Positions 33,927 through 41,821 of a stretch of DNA of 64,000 bases are shown in pieces. Location: positions 186,001 to 250,000 of the forward strand of contig NZ_MRBL01000007.1 of NCBI RefSeq assembly GCF_001969855.1. The letters run 5' to 3'. The translations under genes were made by a program, and so were the position numbers. Positions within the stretch are counted from its first letter, which is position 1; each line of letters opens with the position of its first letter. Below the pieces are notes generated by a model, which saw only the letters and a list, made by a program, of their open reading frames with translations, searched no databases and was not told the origin of the DNA. This DNA is from Bacillus haynesii. GTDB lineage: Bacteria > Bacillota > Bacilli > Bacillales > Bacillaceae.

Positions 33927-34505
33927 TTATGATCGTTTTAGTAAAAAAGGAATTTGTTCGGCGGCTGCACTGAGGGGCCGACCGTTTTTTTTCGTCACTG
34001 AGAGCACATACGCACCCTCAATCATCGCTTGTATCGCAACGCTCAGTGTCTCGGCCGTTTCCGGCGCGTAGCCTGACTGGAGCAGTTTATCCTGATAGAC
34101 AAGCTGCCAGTCTTGATAAACCTGTTCACACGTTTGGCGGAGCCTTTCGCTGAACGACCACGTTTCTGCGGCGACGGATACGATCGGAATATCATCGTTT
34201 TCTTCCATGATGTATTGCTCGATTCCGTCAGCCATCATCTGGATATAAGATTGAAACGCCTTGACAGGATCAACTTCACGGCTGATCGCTGACAATATAT
34301 ACGCTTTGATTCTTTCCCCGGTTAATTGAATCGCCTCTTGCGCCAGTTCTTCTTTGCCGCCGGGAAAATAATAATAAAGCGATCCCCGCGGCGCTCCGCT
34401 TTCGGCCGTGATTTGGCTCAGACCTGTGGCATGGTAGCCTTGTTTGCGGAACAATCGTGAAGCTGCCCGCAATACTTTGTCGCGGCTGCTCATTTTTTCT
34501 GCCAT
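33927..34505 (-). CDS. TetR-family repressor, LmrA/QdoR-like
   Basis: A 192-residue repressor, ATG 34505 behind AAGGGA. The N-terminal HTH (RLFRKQGYHATGLSQITAES) is followed by GAPRGSLYYYFPGGKEELA, a wording characteristic of the LmrA/QdoR group. The C-terminal domain binds the ligand (flavonoids or lincomycin in relatives). An operator matching the LmrA/QdoR box lies just upstream, so it should repress itself and the efflux gene behind it. Confidence 0.85.
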   Translation of the reverse strand: MAEKMSSRDKVLRAASRLFRKQGYHATGLSQITAESGAPRGSLYYYFPGGKEELAQEAIQLTGERIKAYILSAISREVDPVKAFQSYIQMMADGIEQYIMEENDDIPIVSVAAETWSFSERLRQTCEQVYQDWQLVYQDKLLQSGYAPETAETLSVAIQAMIEGAYVLSVTKKNGRPLSAAAEQIPFLLKRS

Positions 34506-34526
34506 TCTATCATTCCCTTATGATTT

Positions 34527-34548
34527 TATACTGATCGGTCTATATAAT
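34527..34548 (-). promoter_or_regulatory. LmrA/QdoR-type operator
   Basis: The minus strand reads ATTATATAGACCGATCAGTA then TA. Compared with the LmrA/QdoR box as recalled (AWTATATAGANYGGTCTATATW), 19 of 22 positions agree. It lies 22 bases before the TetR gene start, in promoter position. Confidence 0.65.
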
Positions 34549-34552
34549 TTTA

Positions 34553-34581
34553 ACGAAAAAAAAGACCTTTTTTGAAGGCCT
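34553..34581 (-). terminator. Terminator of the small membrane-protein gene
   Basis: On the minus strand AGGCCTT and AAGGTCT form a 7-bp stem (one G-U) followed by nine T residues. It follows the minus-strand open frames at 34616-34851 and implies that they are transcribed. Confidence 0.65.
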
Positions 34582-34615
34582 GTTTTAAAAAAAGGACGAT
34601 TTGTCCATATTCGGT

Positions 34616-34783
34616 TCACCGGGAATCCGCTGAAGGCTTAAGAAAGCCGGCAAGCAACGGCGCCACAGCAATCACTGCCAAGATCGACAAAAGGCTGTCA
34701 GAGATGAGGTGAACAAAAGTGGAATTGATGGTATCAAGTCCGAGCACCGTTAAATAAAAGGCTAAAAAAACATAGCCGAACAT
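34616..34783 (-). CDS. Small membrane protein (or 3' part of a frameshifted one)
   Basis: A 55-residue frame from ATG 34783 (MFGYVFLAFYLTVLGLDTIN) to TGA 34616-34618 with two hydrophobic helices. It has no good RBS of its own and overlaps the end of the frame at 34762-34851 in a different phase. Joined through one extra A in the AAAAA run near 34783-34787, both would make a single three-helix protein of about 78 residues. No homologue is recognised. Confidence 0.45.
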   Translation of the reverse strand: MFGYVFLAFYLTVLGLDTINSTFVHLISDSLLSILAVIAVAPLLAGFLKPSADSR

Positions 34784-34851
34784 TTTTCTGCGGAACGTCT
34801 TTTGAGTTGAATCAAAAGAAACAAGCCGGCCAGTAAAATGATAAACGTCAC
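34762..34851 (-). CDS. Short hydrophobic reading frame, possible N-terminal part
   Basis: GTG 34851 follows AAGGGAG at good distance and reads VTFIILLAGLFLLIQLKRRS and then stops after 29 residues. The frame shifts onto the next one (34616-34783) near a run of five A. It is either a separate micro-protein, a mutated gene, or a case of slippage. Confidence 0.4.
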   Translation of the reverse strand: MTFIILLAGLFLLIQLKRRSAEKCSAMFF

Positions 34852-34882
34852 AGTTCTGTTCTCCCTTCGCAGGAAATGTTTC

Positions 34883-35296
34883 TCAATCCTCGTATGTCCG
34901 GTTTCTTTCTTTGTTGTCTTCAAATGCCAGATGAATGACGAATAAAAACAGACAGGCGATGATTTCGACATCCAGCGGGATGGTGATGCTGTCCATCAAT
35001 TCATCAGCGAGATGGATGGCAAGCCACGTAAAAAAACATTCGATCATAAAGGTCACGGCTTTATGACCGATCATAAAGCTCAGAATCTTTTCCGGGATTT
35101 CAAATAGCGCGCCGAGGCCAAAGGATAAAAGGATATACCAGAAGAGCGACCAGGGTGATTCGTATGTAACGCCGAAAATCGCGAAAAAGCCGGCAACGCC
35201 GAAATAATAAGACCCGAATAAGAGCGTAAACACAGTGAGGATCAAAAGAAAGATCATTGTCACTGCGAACATGGTACCGAGAGTTTTTTTAATCAT
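34883..35296 (-). CDS. YrvL-family regulatory membrane protein
   Basis: About 137 residues from ATG 35296 (MIKKTLGTMFAVTMIF); other in-frame ATGs upstream add a short unrelated leader. Four hydrophobic segments, with FGVAGFFAIFGVTYESPWSL and CFFTWLAIHLADELMDSITI, resemble the Bacillus YrvL family, whose founding member is linked to the SigO/RsoA regulon. The function here is unknown. It shares a strand with the small membrane frames just downstream. Confidence 0.7.
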   Translation of the reverse strand: MIKKTLGTMFAVTMIFLLILTVFTLLFGSYYFGVAGFFAIFGVTYESPWSLFWYILLSFGLGALFEIPEKILSFMIGHKAVTFMIECFFTWLAIHLADELMDSITIPLDVEIIACLFLFVIHLAFEDNKERNRTYED

Positions 35297-35511
35297 TAAA
35301 CATTCATTCCTAATCATGCAGTGTATATTCATGATATCAGAAAAATATCCGGTTGTGAGTTATTAATGAGATTTTGGGGTTAAAGTTTGTGTGAGTGGGG
35401 GGAGTGAAGAAAGTGTTCTGAAAAATTCCTAAGGTGTTTTTCGAGACCTAATTAATCACCATATATCATATTTGGAGCGTTTTCATAAGGGCTGCAAAGA
35501 GGATAGGATCC

Positions 35512-35540
35512 CAAATAAAAAAGGCTGCCAGCAGGCAACC
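35512..35540 (-). terminator. Terminator of the LXG toxin-immunity operon
   Basis: On the minus strand GGTTGCC and GGCAGCC (35523-35540 in plus coordinates, one G-U pair) are followed by TTTTTTATTT. The gene-free stretch 35297-35667 holds only this and the upstream region of the YrvL gene. Confidence 0.75.
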
Positions 35541-35667
35541 TCACTTTGTTAATCATATTTCGTATTTGCTTGTTCTTAAACCGACATGTTTACCCGAAGA
35601 ATCATTTTCTTGCCTCAGGTGATTTCGATTTTGGTTCAACTACTTTTTTGAATCTCATTTGTATTGT

Positions 35668-36150
35668 CTATTCATTTTCATCTTGATTAGATTCAAGGTA
35701 TTGCTCTAAAACTTCCTTATCATCTTCATCTTCTGGCCAGAGTCCTAAATATTTGTGTTCCCATACAATTCTTCTTTCATAATCATCAGCATCTGATAAA
35801 TCCTCATAGTCGTAATCGATATTAAATTCACCATCACTTTGAATGATCATAGTGAGACTCGTCCAAGTCTTTTGATCACTATTCTTAAATTCGTACCATA
35901 GCTTTTCTAAGTTATTGATTAATTGTCTCCAAAGATTCCGATAGTCTTCTTTTTCAATACTGAAAAATTCAGGGATATTATGACAATATACCGGTGAATC
36001 ATTTCCTTCAGGATAATAATAAAAGAATCCTTTTTGCACATCTTCAAGAATTTCTCCATAAATCAAAACTTTTGACCATTCCTCTGGTATAGTCTCAACA
36101 ACTGTCTCTGCAATTTCTTGATATATCGTGTTTAATTTATTTTCATCCAT
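35668..36150 (-). CDS. YezG-family immunity protein
   Basis: A 160-residue acidic cytoplasmic protein of the YezG/DUF600 family: MDENKLNTIYQEIAETVVET at the start, PEEWSKVLIYGEILEDV, RRIVWEHKYLGLWPEDEDD near the end. YezG neutralises the nuclease domain of LXG toxin YeeF. ATG 36150 begins 4 bases after the toxin stop, and its RBS GGAGGTAGG lies in the last toxin codons, so the two are translationally linked. Confidence 0.9.
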   Translation of the reverse strand: MDENKLNTIYQEIAETVVETIPEEWSKVLIYGEILEDVQKGFFYYYPEGNDSPVYCHNIPEFFSIEKEDYRNLWRQLINNLEKLWYEFKNSDQKTWTSLTMIIQSDGEFNIDYDYEDLSDADDYERRIVWEHKYLGLWPEDEDDKEVLEQYLESNQDENE

Positions 36151-36153
36151 TGG

Positions 36154-38193
36154 CTACCTACCTCCAGGCTTATTATCAAATTTCACAACTTCCCATTCGC
36201 GTTTTCCGATTTTATATTCTATCTCAAAGCTTGCCGGTCTTTGGGAATTCCCTTTATAAACTGGCTGTATTTTAACCTCAACTGTTCTTCCTTTGTCGAG
36301 ATGTTTAGCCCACATGTTCTCAAGCTTTTTCCATTCTCCTTTATTTAAGTTACCATCCATCGGCACAAGGTTGTCAAGCTTTCCAGATCCTTCGAATATA
36401 CTTGCAATGAGATGGCCGCCTTCATCGGTTTTTAATCGGTCCTCACGGCCGGCAATTCTTTGAGCGTATTTGTTTCTCTTTGCTGCTCCCAAATTCAGTT
36501 TGCCGCTGACATTTGTAATACGTCCTTTATGATCAGTTTTATAAGTATAGCCTACAGGCGTTGTATACTCAATGTTCGGTTTTAACACCTTTCTTCTTTT
36601 CACTCTTGTGAAATGGTCACCATATTTCACTTTATGTATGGTTTTTGAGTCTACTTTAATGTCTGTTTTCGTTTTGGAGGAACCACCCGCAAGGATGCTG
36701 GCCATTCGATGTCTTGCTTGATCAGAAATCTTTTTGGTTTGTTGAATTAATTTATCTTTCAATCGAGATCCATCTATAGTATTGAACGGAACTTTGCCAG
36801 CATTGGCTAAAGCTAGTTGAGGGGAAGCGATTTGGATTTTCGGAAGGAGATTTTTAATATCTTTAAAATCCCTGACAACTTTATCAGCTGCTTTCTTACC
36901 TGCCTTTTTCGCACTCTCTATGCCCTTGCTAGCTGTCTTTTTAGAGACATTCTTTACCTTAGATGCGGCTTTTCCCACCTTGCCTGCCCTAGCCAATTTG
37001 CTAACTTTGTCTGCACCTTTCGTTCCGACAATGGATGACGCAACCATTCCAGTAGCGTAAGTAAACCATCTCGCCCTGCTTTCTGCATCACCATTGATGA
37101 CGTCCCTCACGAAGGAGTCCTCGATATCTTTCTTTAGGATTTCAAATGTTTCTACAGGGTGAGTGACTGTGTAGGTAATGCCCTCTAGCGTCTCTTTTGG
37201 ATTGGTTATGGTATCTCGTATTCCTGTCACTGTATCGACGGCCACATCTTCTATTCCTTCTTCAATGCCCTGCTTGATACGCCCCATGATACCACTTTGT
37301 TTTCGTTTTCTATTTATAGTGTAAAAATAGTAATATTGCTGCTTTTCTGTCAGATTTTCAATTCCAATCTCTTTTGCAATCTCAACAAATTCATCAGGAT
37401 CAATGACATTTTCGAGCTTCTCCTTTAGGTGAGAGATTTTATTAACCTGTTTGTTAGCTTCGCTAACTTCCTTTTCGAGTTTTGATCTCTTATCCAGCTT
37501 ATCCAACATAACGCCCATCGCTGTATCCTGGTTTCCACTCAAGGTATCCATTATATCCGGTTTTAAAATAGAACCTTTCTGATAGCCAGTGATTTCAATT
37601 TTAGGGCCTGTGTACATTTTTTTAAGCCTTGCAATGTATCTTTGCATTGTTTCTAAGTCGTTTTCAGCGGTTTTGAGGGTGTTCGTCTGCTCCCTGTCGA
37701 ATGTATGTAATTTTTCAATTGTCTGATTGATTTCTTTTAAAGCTTTCGAATAATTCTCGTGAAAGTTACTATCATCTAATTCCGGCAAATCGACTATATG
37801 GCTGACTTTAGAGATCGTAGCATTCGTTTTAGAAACCAAACGCTTCGTGGTGCGATCGGCATCTTTCACTCCTTGTTCCAGCTCATTATCGAGGAAGGTT
37901 TGCGAAATATATCCATTGTGTTGTGGCTCCAGGGAATTCAATGCACTTTTGATTTTCTTCAGTGCTGATTGGTATTCTTCGATAAAAGTTTCGTAAAATT
38001 GAAGGAATGGTGTGTGACACTCTTTATAAAAATTCCGTATTGCGTCGCCGCCTTTTCCTTTTAAGGCGTCATTAAGCGATGTGATACCCTCCACGCTTTT
38101 TTTGAGGTTGACGATTTCTTCTGATTGTTGCTTTAATTGTTCAAGCGTATGATCAATCGCTTTGTGCAGCGACTGAACGTCCAGAGTCTTCAT
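36154..38193 (-). CDS. LXG-domain nuclease toxin (YeeF-like)
   Basis: A 679-residue toxin. ATG 38193 (MKTLDVQSLHKAIDHTLEQL) is chosen because AGAGGAGA precedes it; a longer in-frame start at 38268 adds unrelated residues. The LXG helical domain spans about 1-210 (LKGKGGDAIRNFYKECHTPF), a middle region (about 300-480) carries Lys/Ala-rich helices, and the C-terminus is a DNA/RNA non-specific endonuclease with TDEGGHLIASIF (H594) and NLVPMDGNLNKGEWKKLE. LXG toxins leave through the type VII secretion system and degrade nucleic acid in rival cells. Confidence 0.92.
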   Translation of the reverse strand: MKTLDVQSLHKAIDHTLEQLKQQSEEIVNLKKSVEGITSLNDALKGKGGDAIRNFYKECHTPFLQFYETFIEEYQSALKKIKSALNSLEPQHNGYISQTFLDNELEQGVKDADRTTKRLVSKTNATISKVSHIVDLPELDDSNFHENYSKALKEINQTIEKLHTFDREQTNTLKTAENDLETMQRYIARLKKMYTGPKIEITGYQKGSILKPDIMDTLSGNQDTAMGVMLDKLDKRSKLEKEVSEANKQVNKISHLKEKLENVIDPDEFVEIAKEIGIENLTEKQQYYYFYTINRKRKQSGIMGRIKQGIEEGIEDVAVDTVTGIRDTITNPKETLEGITYTVTHPVETFEILKKDIEDSFVRDVINGDAESRARWFTYATGMVASSIVGTKGADKVSKLARAGKVGKAASKVKNVSKKTASKGIESAKKAGKKAADKVVRDFKDIKNLLPKIQIASPQLALANAGKVPFNTIDGSRLKDKLIQQTKKISDQARHRMASILAGGSSKTKTDIKVDSKTIHKVKYGDHFTRVKRRKVLKPNIEYTTPVGYTYKTDHKGRITNVSGKLNLGAAKRNKYAQRIAGREDRLKTDEGGHLIASIFEGSGKLDNLVPMDGNLNKGEWKKLENMWAKHLDKGRTVEVKIQPVYKGNSQRPASFEIEYKIGKREWEVVKFDNKPGGR

Positions 38194-38418
38194 GGCATTC
38201 TCCTCTAATACTAAAGTTGCAATCATATTAGAGTTTACCACTTTACGGAAGGGGATTGGTGAATACATCCTGTATATCCAAGAAAATGAATCTTTCGATT
38301 TAGGTTTATATACCTATTTAAAAGAGATTTCATTTTCCTAGAAGCCAACATATTTACAACCGCTGCAACTCCCGGTACACTACATAAAAACAGGACAGGC
38401 AGGTGCAAAAATCGAAAG

Positions 38419-39066
38419 ATGAAGCAGGCTTTAACTGACCAATACGGCAGCTTTACAGAGATGGCAGAAAACGAAATAGAAGGAACCGATTATTCGGTGG
38501 CTGCGCGGGATGCAGGGAGCGCTCTGCTTGTGATGGCTCCCCACGGTGGCGGAATCGAGCCCGGCATCAGTGAAATTGTCAGGGCTTTTGAAGAGGGTTT
38601 TTCGGTTTATTTATTGGAAGGATTGAAAAGGCGCGGCAATAAGAGTCTTCATGTGACAAGCGCCCATTTTGACTGCCCGCTTGCCGTGCGAATGGCTGCA
38701 GGACATCGATACATACTGGCGTTTCACGGATATGACGAGCCTTCCCGCCGACATACGCTCATCGGGGGGACAGATCGAAGGCGCGCCTTGATGTTTGCGG
38801 AGACATTGGAGAAGCACGGATTTTCTGCGGAGCTGGCGGCTGAAAAGGGATATCTTTCAGGTACAAACTCTGCAAGCATCAACAATCGCTGCCAAACCGG
38901 TTTAAGCGTGCAATTTGAAATCAGCACCGCCCAGCGGAAGGCGATGTTTGAGCAATTCACATTAAAGGGCAGGCGAACGTCTCAAAATGAGGTGTTTTCC
39001 CGCTATGTCAAAGCTTTGAAGGAAGGAGCCTGCATCTCGTATGGGCCGAGTGCAGCCGGCAGCTGA
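38419..39066 (+). CDS. yjqB: Poly-gamma-glutamate hydrolase family protein YjqB
   Basis: A 215-residue protein of the phage-derived poly-gamma-glutamate hydrolase family (PF05908). Zinc-site-type motifs are present: MAPHGGGIEPGISEIV, SAHFDCPLAV, AFHGYDE and GLSVQFEIS. In B. subtilis yjqB lies at the left border of PBSX, as here. The RBS of ATG 38419 is weak (AGGTG 16 bases upstream), so the start may be a little further in. Relatives in phages cut the capsule of the host. Confidence 0.82.
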   Translation: MKQALTDQYGSFTEMAENEIEGTDYSVAARDAGSALLVMAPHGGGIEPGISEIVRAFEEGFSVYLLEGLKRRGNKSLHVTSAHFDCPLAVRMAAGHRYILAFHGYDEPSRRHTLIGGTDRRRALMFAETLEKHGFSAELAAEKGYLSGTNSASINNRCQTGLSVQFEISTAQRKAMFEQFTLKGRRTSQNEVFSRYVKALKEGACISYGPSAAGS

Positions 39067-39080
39067 GCCGGCTGTTTTTT
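39053..39080 (+). terminator. Terminator of yjqB
   Basis: CAGCCGGC (39053-39060) pairs with GCCGGCTG (39067-39074), followed by six T. It overlaps the end of the convergent xkdA. Confidence 0.85.
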
Positions 39081-39735
39081 ATTTTCTCAGCATATAAGCC
39101 GGCCGGCTTTCTGCCGCGACCATTTTGCCGAGGCCGCTTGCTGCTGCGTACGGGCGGCGGCTTTCCCGCCGGTAGCGTGCAAGTTCGTCTTCTTCTTCAA
39201 GACGGACTGCATTCGCTGATTCGCTCTCTTGGGAAAGGCTTGCCATCCACGCCTCATGAAACTGGATCCCGGCTTGCCGCTTTTCAAAGAGCTCGATCCG
39301 CTTGACAGCGAACGATTCCGTGACTTTAAAGAGGTCGGCGATCATTTTAGCGGCTTGGCATCGCAGCTGAGGAAAATCCATTTTTAAAAGCATAAAAGTA
39401 GGGACGCAAAAATGGTACATAAATTGATTGGCCTGGAACTCCTGCAGCTCCCTGAACATCTGATTCATGTAAAGCTGGTTTCCCGCGTGCTTTAATACGT
39501 GGCACAGCTCATGGGCAAAATCCTCCCACTGCTTTTCCTTTGAAAGGCTGCTGTTGAGAATGATGCTGTACATGCCGTCATGCTTAATCATCATGCTGTT
39601 GACATTTTCATAGTGAATCCAAATGTTAAAATGAGCGGCTATGCGATTCATATCAATCTGGTGGGGTTCAAAAAAACCAAACTTTTGGTACATATTTTTT
39701 ACGTATTCTTCTAGGTGAGATAAATAAAACTTCAA
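39079..39735 (-). CDS. xkdA: ImmA/IrrE-type metallopeptidase XkdA
   Basis: A 218-residue protein, TTG 39735 behind AAAGGGTG. The zinc-peptidase motif H75-E76-x-x-H79 is in FAHELCHVLKHAGN. ImmA-like proteases cleave or release phage repressors during induction, so it may inactivate Xre, encoded beside it on the same strand. The C-terminal 60 residues are charged and Arg-rich. XkdA is the leftmost PBSX gene in B. subtilis. Confidence 0.88.
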   Translation of the reverse strand: MKFYLSHLEEYVKNMYQKFGFFEPHQIDMNRIAAHFNIWIHYENVNSMMIKHDGMYSIILNSSLSKEKQWEDFAHELCHVLKHAGNQLYMNQMFRELQEFQANQFMYHFCVPTFMLLKMDFPQLRCQAAKMIADLFKVTESFAVKRIELFEKRQAGIQFHEAWMASLSQESESANAVRLEEEDELARYRRESRRPYAAASGLGKMVAAESRPAYMLRK

Positions 39736-39774
39736 TACGAGACACCCTTTCGAACGAATGTTCTGTTTTTAGCG

Positions 39775-39800
39775 GGAAAGAAAAGCCCGTCAAAGGGGCT
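39775..39800 (-). terminator. Terminator of xre
   Basis: On the minus strand AGCCCC...GGGCT forms a short stem followed by TTTCTTT, between xre and xkdA. Its strength is modest, so some read-through into xkdA is possible. Confidence 0.55.
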
Positions 39801-39923
39801 GTCATGATTTCATGCAAATCTATCATATACGATGAGCAGCCTCTTTAGCAAATCTTTCCCTTTTTTATCGTCTTATCTATTAAATCGGCGCTCACCAGGT
39901 CATGTTTAATAAAAATTCCTTAT

Positions 39924-40277
39924 TTATCCGTTTTGTTTATCTTCGGGCTTCCGTTTCTTCTCTTTTTCTTTTAAGTATTGAATGAACTCGATGGCCTGCT
40001 GTCTGCTTTCGGGGGAAAATTCCTGCATGTCGCGGTATGCAATTTGCAGATCCGGATCTGCGATTTCGTCTTCAATCGTTTTTTTCTTTTCCGTTCCTGT
40101 CAACAGATAGTCTATCGTCACTTTATAGTAATCGGCGAGTTTTTTTAATGTTTCATAGTCCGGCTCGCTTCTTCCGTTTTCGTAATGGGAGTAGCGTGCC
40201 CGCGATACACCGATCTGCTTTGCCACTTCTTCCTGTGTCCGTTTTCCTCTCAAGCTCTTCAGTCTGCCGCCTAACAT
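39924..40277 (-). CDS. xre: Prophage repressor Xre
   Basis: A 117-residue repressor; ATG 40277 ([20 protein letters not shown]) follows GAGAGG, whereas the longer in-frame start (40430) would add 51 hydrophobic residues encoded by the operator region. The HTH is at [20 protein letters not shown], with a charged C-terminal helix for oligomerisation. In PBSX, Xre keeps the early genes silent by binding GATAC...GTATC operators, and five such sites lie next to it. Confidence 0.93.
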   Translation of the reverse strand: MLGGRLKSLRGKRTQEEVAKQIGVSRARYSHYENGRSEPDYETLKKLADYYKVTIDYLLTGTEKKKTIEDEIADPDLQIAYRDMQEFSPESRQQAIEFIQYLKEKEKKRKPEDKQNG

Positions 40278-40322
40278 AGAATGACCTCTCTTCCTCAATT
40301 CGGCATGTTTATCTCTATTATA

Positions 40323-40428
40323 GATACAAAATGTATCGAAATAAACAAATGATAAAAAAAGTATCAAAAAAGTGTTGATGATAAGAAGTGTATCGTATAT
40401 AATCAAACCATCAGATACGTATTGTATC
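40323..40428. promoter_or_regulatory. Xre operator cluster (four 15-bp sites)
   Basis: Four 15-bp sites fit GATACnnnnnGTATC: 40323-40337 (perfect), 40351-40365 and 40380-40394 (partly matched, GATAA left half) and 40414-40428 (perfect). They are spaced 28, 29 and 34 bp apart, roughly three helical turns, and cover the space between xre and the early genes, so both directions can be controlled. Confidence 0.85.
40375..40403 (+). promoter_or_regulatory. Early rightward promoter
   Basis: TTGATG (40375-40380), 17 bp, TATAAT (40398-40403). The third Xre site overlaps the spacer, and the fourth lies just after the -10, so bound repressor would block it. Confidence 0.75.
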
Positions 40429-40449
40429 AAAAATGGGGAGTGAGAACAT

Positions 40450-40710
40450 GTGCGAAAACGATTGATCGAAGAGCGCTCTAAGAGGGGATGGACACAGAAG
40501 CAAGTGTCGGAAAGACTTGGACTCTCCGAGATTTATGTTCGCAAAATCGAAAGGGGAACACGCAATCCCGGCAGAGAAACGATGTTGAAATTCGAAACGC
40601 TTTATTCAGTGCCTGATCGATTGCTGTTTCCCGATCTTTTTCAGGTTTGTGTGGATACATATTGTATCAATGGAGCTCTGTATGAAAGAAGGCGATGTCA
40701 TGAATCTTGA
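40450..40710 (+). CDS. Xre-family HTH regulator (early gene)
   Basis: An 86-residue protein, GTG 40450 nine bases after GGGGAG. Helix-turn-helix over residues 14-35 ([20 protein letters not shown]) followed by [14 protein letters not shown], as in small phage Cro- or regulator-type proteins. It is the first gene of the early operon opposite xre and may counteract the repressor or trigger later genes. A fifth Xre-type operator lies inside it. Confidence 0.78.
   Translation: MRKRLIEERSKRGWTQKQVSERLGLSEIYVRKIERGTRNPGRETMLKFETLYSVPDRLLFPDLFQVCVDTYCINGALYERRRCHES
40654..40668. promoter_or_regulatory. Xre-type operator inside the HTH gene
   Basis: GATACATATTGTATC is a perfect GATAC-N5-GTATC site at codons 69-73 of the HTH gene, 226 bp downstream of the nearest upstream operator. 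It could act as a roadblock or in looping. Confidence 0.7.
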
Positions 40711-40996
40711 ACATCCGATGGTCACACACATTCGAACGCACGGCTATCCAAAGGAAGCCGACAGAGAGCAAATGCGAAGACCCGGCGGAATCGCCGGATA
40801 TCCAAAAGGAGGCAGCATGGGTAAAATTGTGATTTCCTACAGCTCAGACCGGTTTGATCAATGGCGGCTCGGCGAAGCCGGGGGATTCATCGCTTTTACG
40901 AAAGACGGAAAGCCTGTATTCCAATTCGATCATAAAGGCCAATACGAACGGTACCTCAGGCTGAACAGCAAAAGGCAGAAGGAAGGGGGAAGATGA
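40700..40996 (+). CDS. Early phage protein, YqaI-like N-terminus, unknown function
   Basis: A 98-residue protein from ATG 40700 ([20 protein letters not shown]), 7 bases after AAGAAGG and overlapping the previous gene by 11 bases. The LEHPMV...GYP start is shared with many small phage and skin-element proteins of unknown role; the rest (DRFDQWRLGEAGGFIAFTKD) is not recognised. Confidence 0.65.
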   Translation: MNLEHPMVTHIRTHGYPKEADREQMRRPGGIAGYPKGGSMGKIVISYSSDRFDQWRLGEAGGFIAFTKDGKPVFQFDHKGQYERYLRLNSKRQKEGGR

Positions 40997-41821
40997 ATGT
41001 CCCGTCAGCTGAATCAAAGCTATCCCTTTTCGGTTTACTCAGGGCTTTTAACACCTGTGCACTACGAGAAAATAGGCCATGCCATTTGGCTGTTTTTATG
41101 GTGCATCAGTTCAACAACAAAGGAAATCGAACGCGATGGGATGACATGGGGCATCGTGCTCGGCAACAAGCCGCTGAAAGCAGCAGAACTGGCTCTTCAA
41201 TTCGGCGTCAACGAAAAAACGATCAGAAGGTGGCTCGCTCTTCTCGAACGAAACGGCTACATTGCAGTCACAAGAGCGCCTTACGGAATGATTTTGTCAG
41301 TCAGACATTCAAAAAAATTTGCCTGCGCCAGCCATGTCCGAACAGAACTGCCTGATCGGACAGAAGAGACTGGCCGTGCGGACAAGCTTGTCCAATCTAA
41401 TAAAGATATCACACAAATTAACACAAAACATAATATGAGTTCCATAAAAACAATAGCAGAACGATTTGCCGCTCTCAGGTCTTTACAGGAAGGAAAGCCT
41501 GTCCATCCCTCATCAAAAGACTACCAGGCCATCGCCCGGATTGTCGCCCGCGGAGTGTCTCTTCCGCAAACAATCAAATGGCTTGAACAATGCTTTGAGG
41601 AGTATGAGACGCGGCGCCGAAGCCGCCATGAAACGATCAAAGTCTTCAGCTACTGTGAAAAATATATCATCGGCCGGCTGGCCGAAGCGGAAGCGAAAAC
41701 AACTGTCAGGAGGGAGAACAATGCCCAAAAGAACAATCGAAGAGGTTATGGACGAACTGAGAAACAGGAGCCGTCTATCACAGGGGGACAAACCGGAAGA
41801 CTCCGCCGCAAAACGGTATGA
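40997..41821 (+). CDS. xkdB: Phage replication protein XkdB (DnaD/initiator-like)
   Basis: A 274-residue protein starting directly after the previous stop. A winged-helix N-terminal domain (MTWGIVLGNKPLKAAELA then FGVNEKTIRRWLALLERNGY) resembles replication initiators, and a C-terminal helical domain precedes a basic tail. Paired with the DnaC-like XkdC it probably loads the host helicase, although PBSX itself does not replicate productively. Its last 100 bases overlap xkdC in another frame. Confidence 0.85.
   Translation: MSRQLNQSYPFSVYSGLLTPVHYEKIGHAIWLFLWCISSTTKEIERDGMTWGIVLGNKPLKAAELALQFGVNEKTIRRWLALLERNGYIAVTRAPYGMILSVRHSKKFACASHVRTELPDRTEETGRADKLVQSNKDITQINTKHNMSSIKTIAERFAALRSLQEGKPVHPSSKDYQAIARIVARGVSLPQTIKWLEQCFEEYETRRRSRHETIKVFSYCEKYIIGRLAEAEAKTTVRRENNAQKNNRRGYGRTEKQEPSITGGQTGRLRRKTV

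Noticed and set aside
40278-40430. Long N-terminal extension of xre from 40430
   Set aside because: It translates the operator and promoter region into hydrophobic residues; ATG 40277 with RBS fits Xre length.
41466-41720. Long N-terminal extension of xkdC from 41466
   Set aside because: It overlaps xkdB in another frame; ATG 41721 has a strong RBS and begins the conserved protein.
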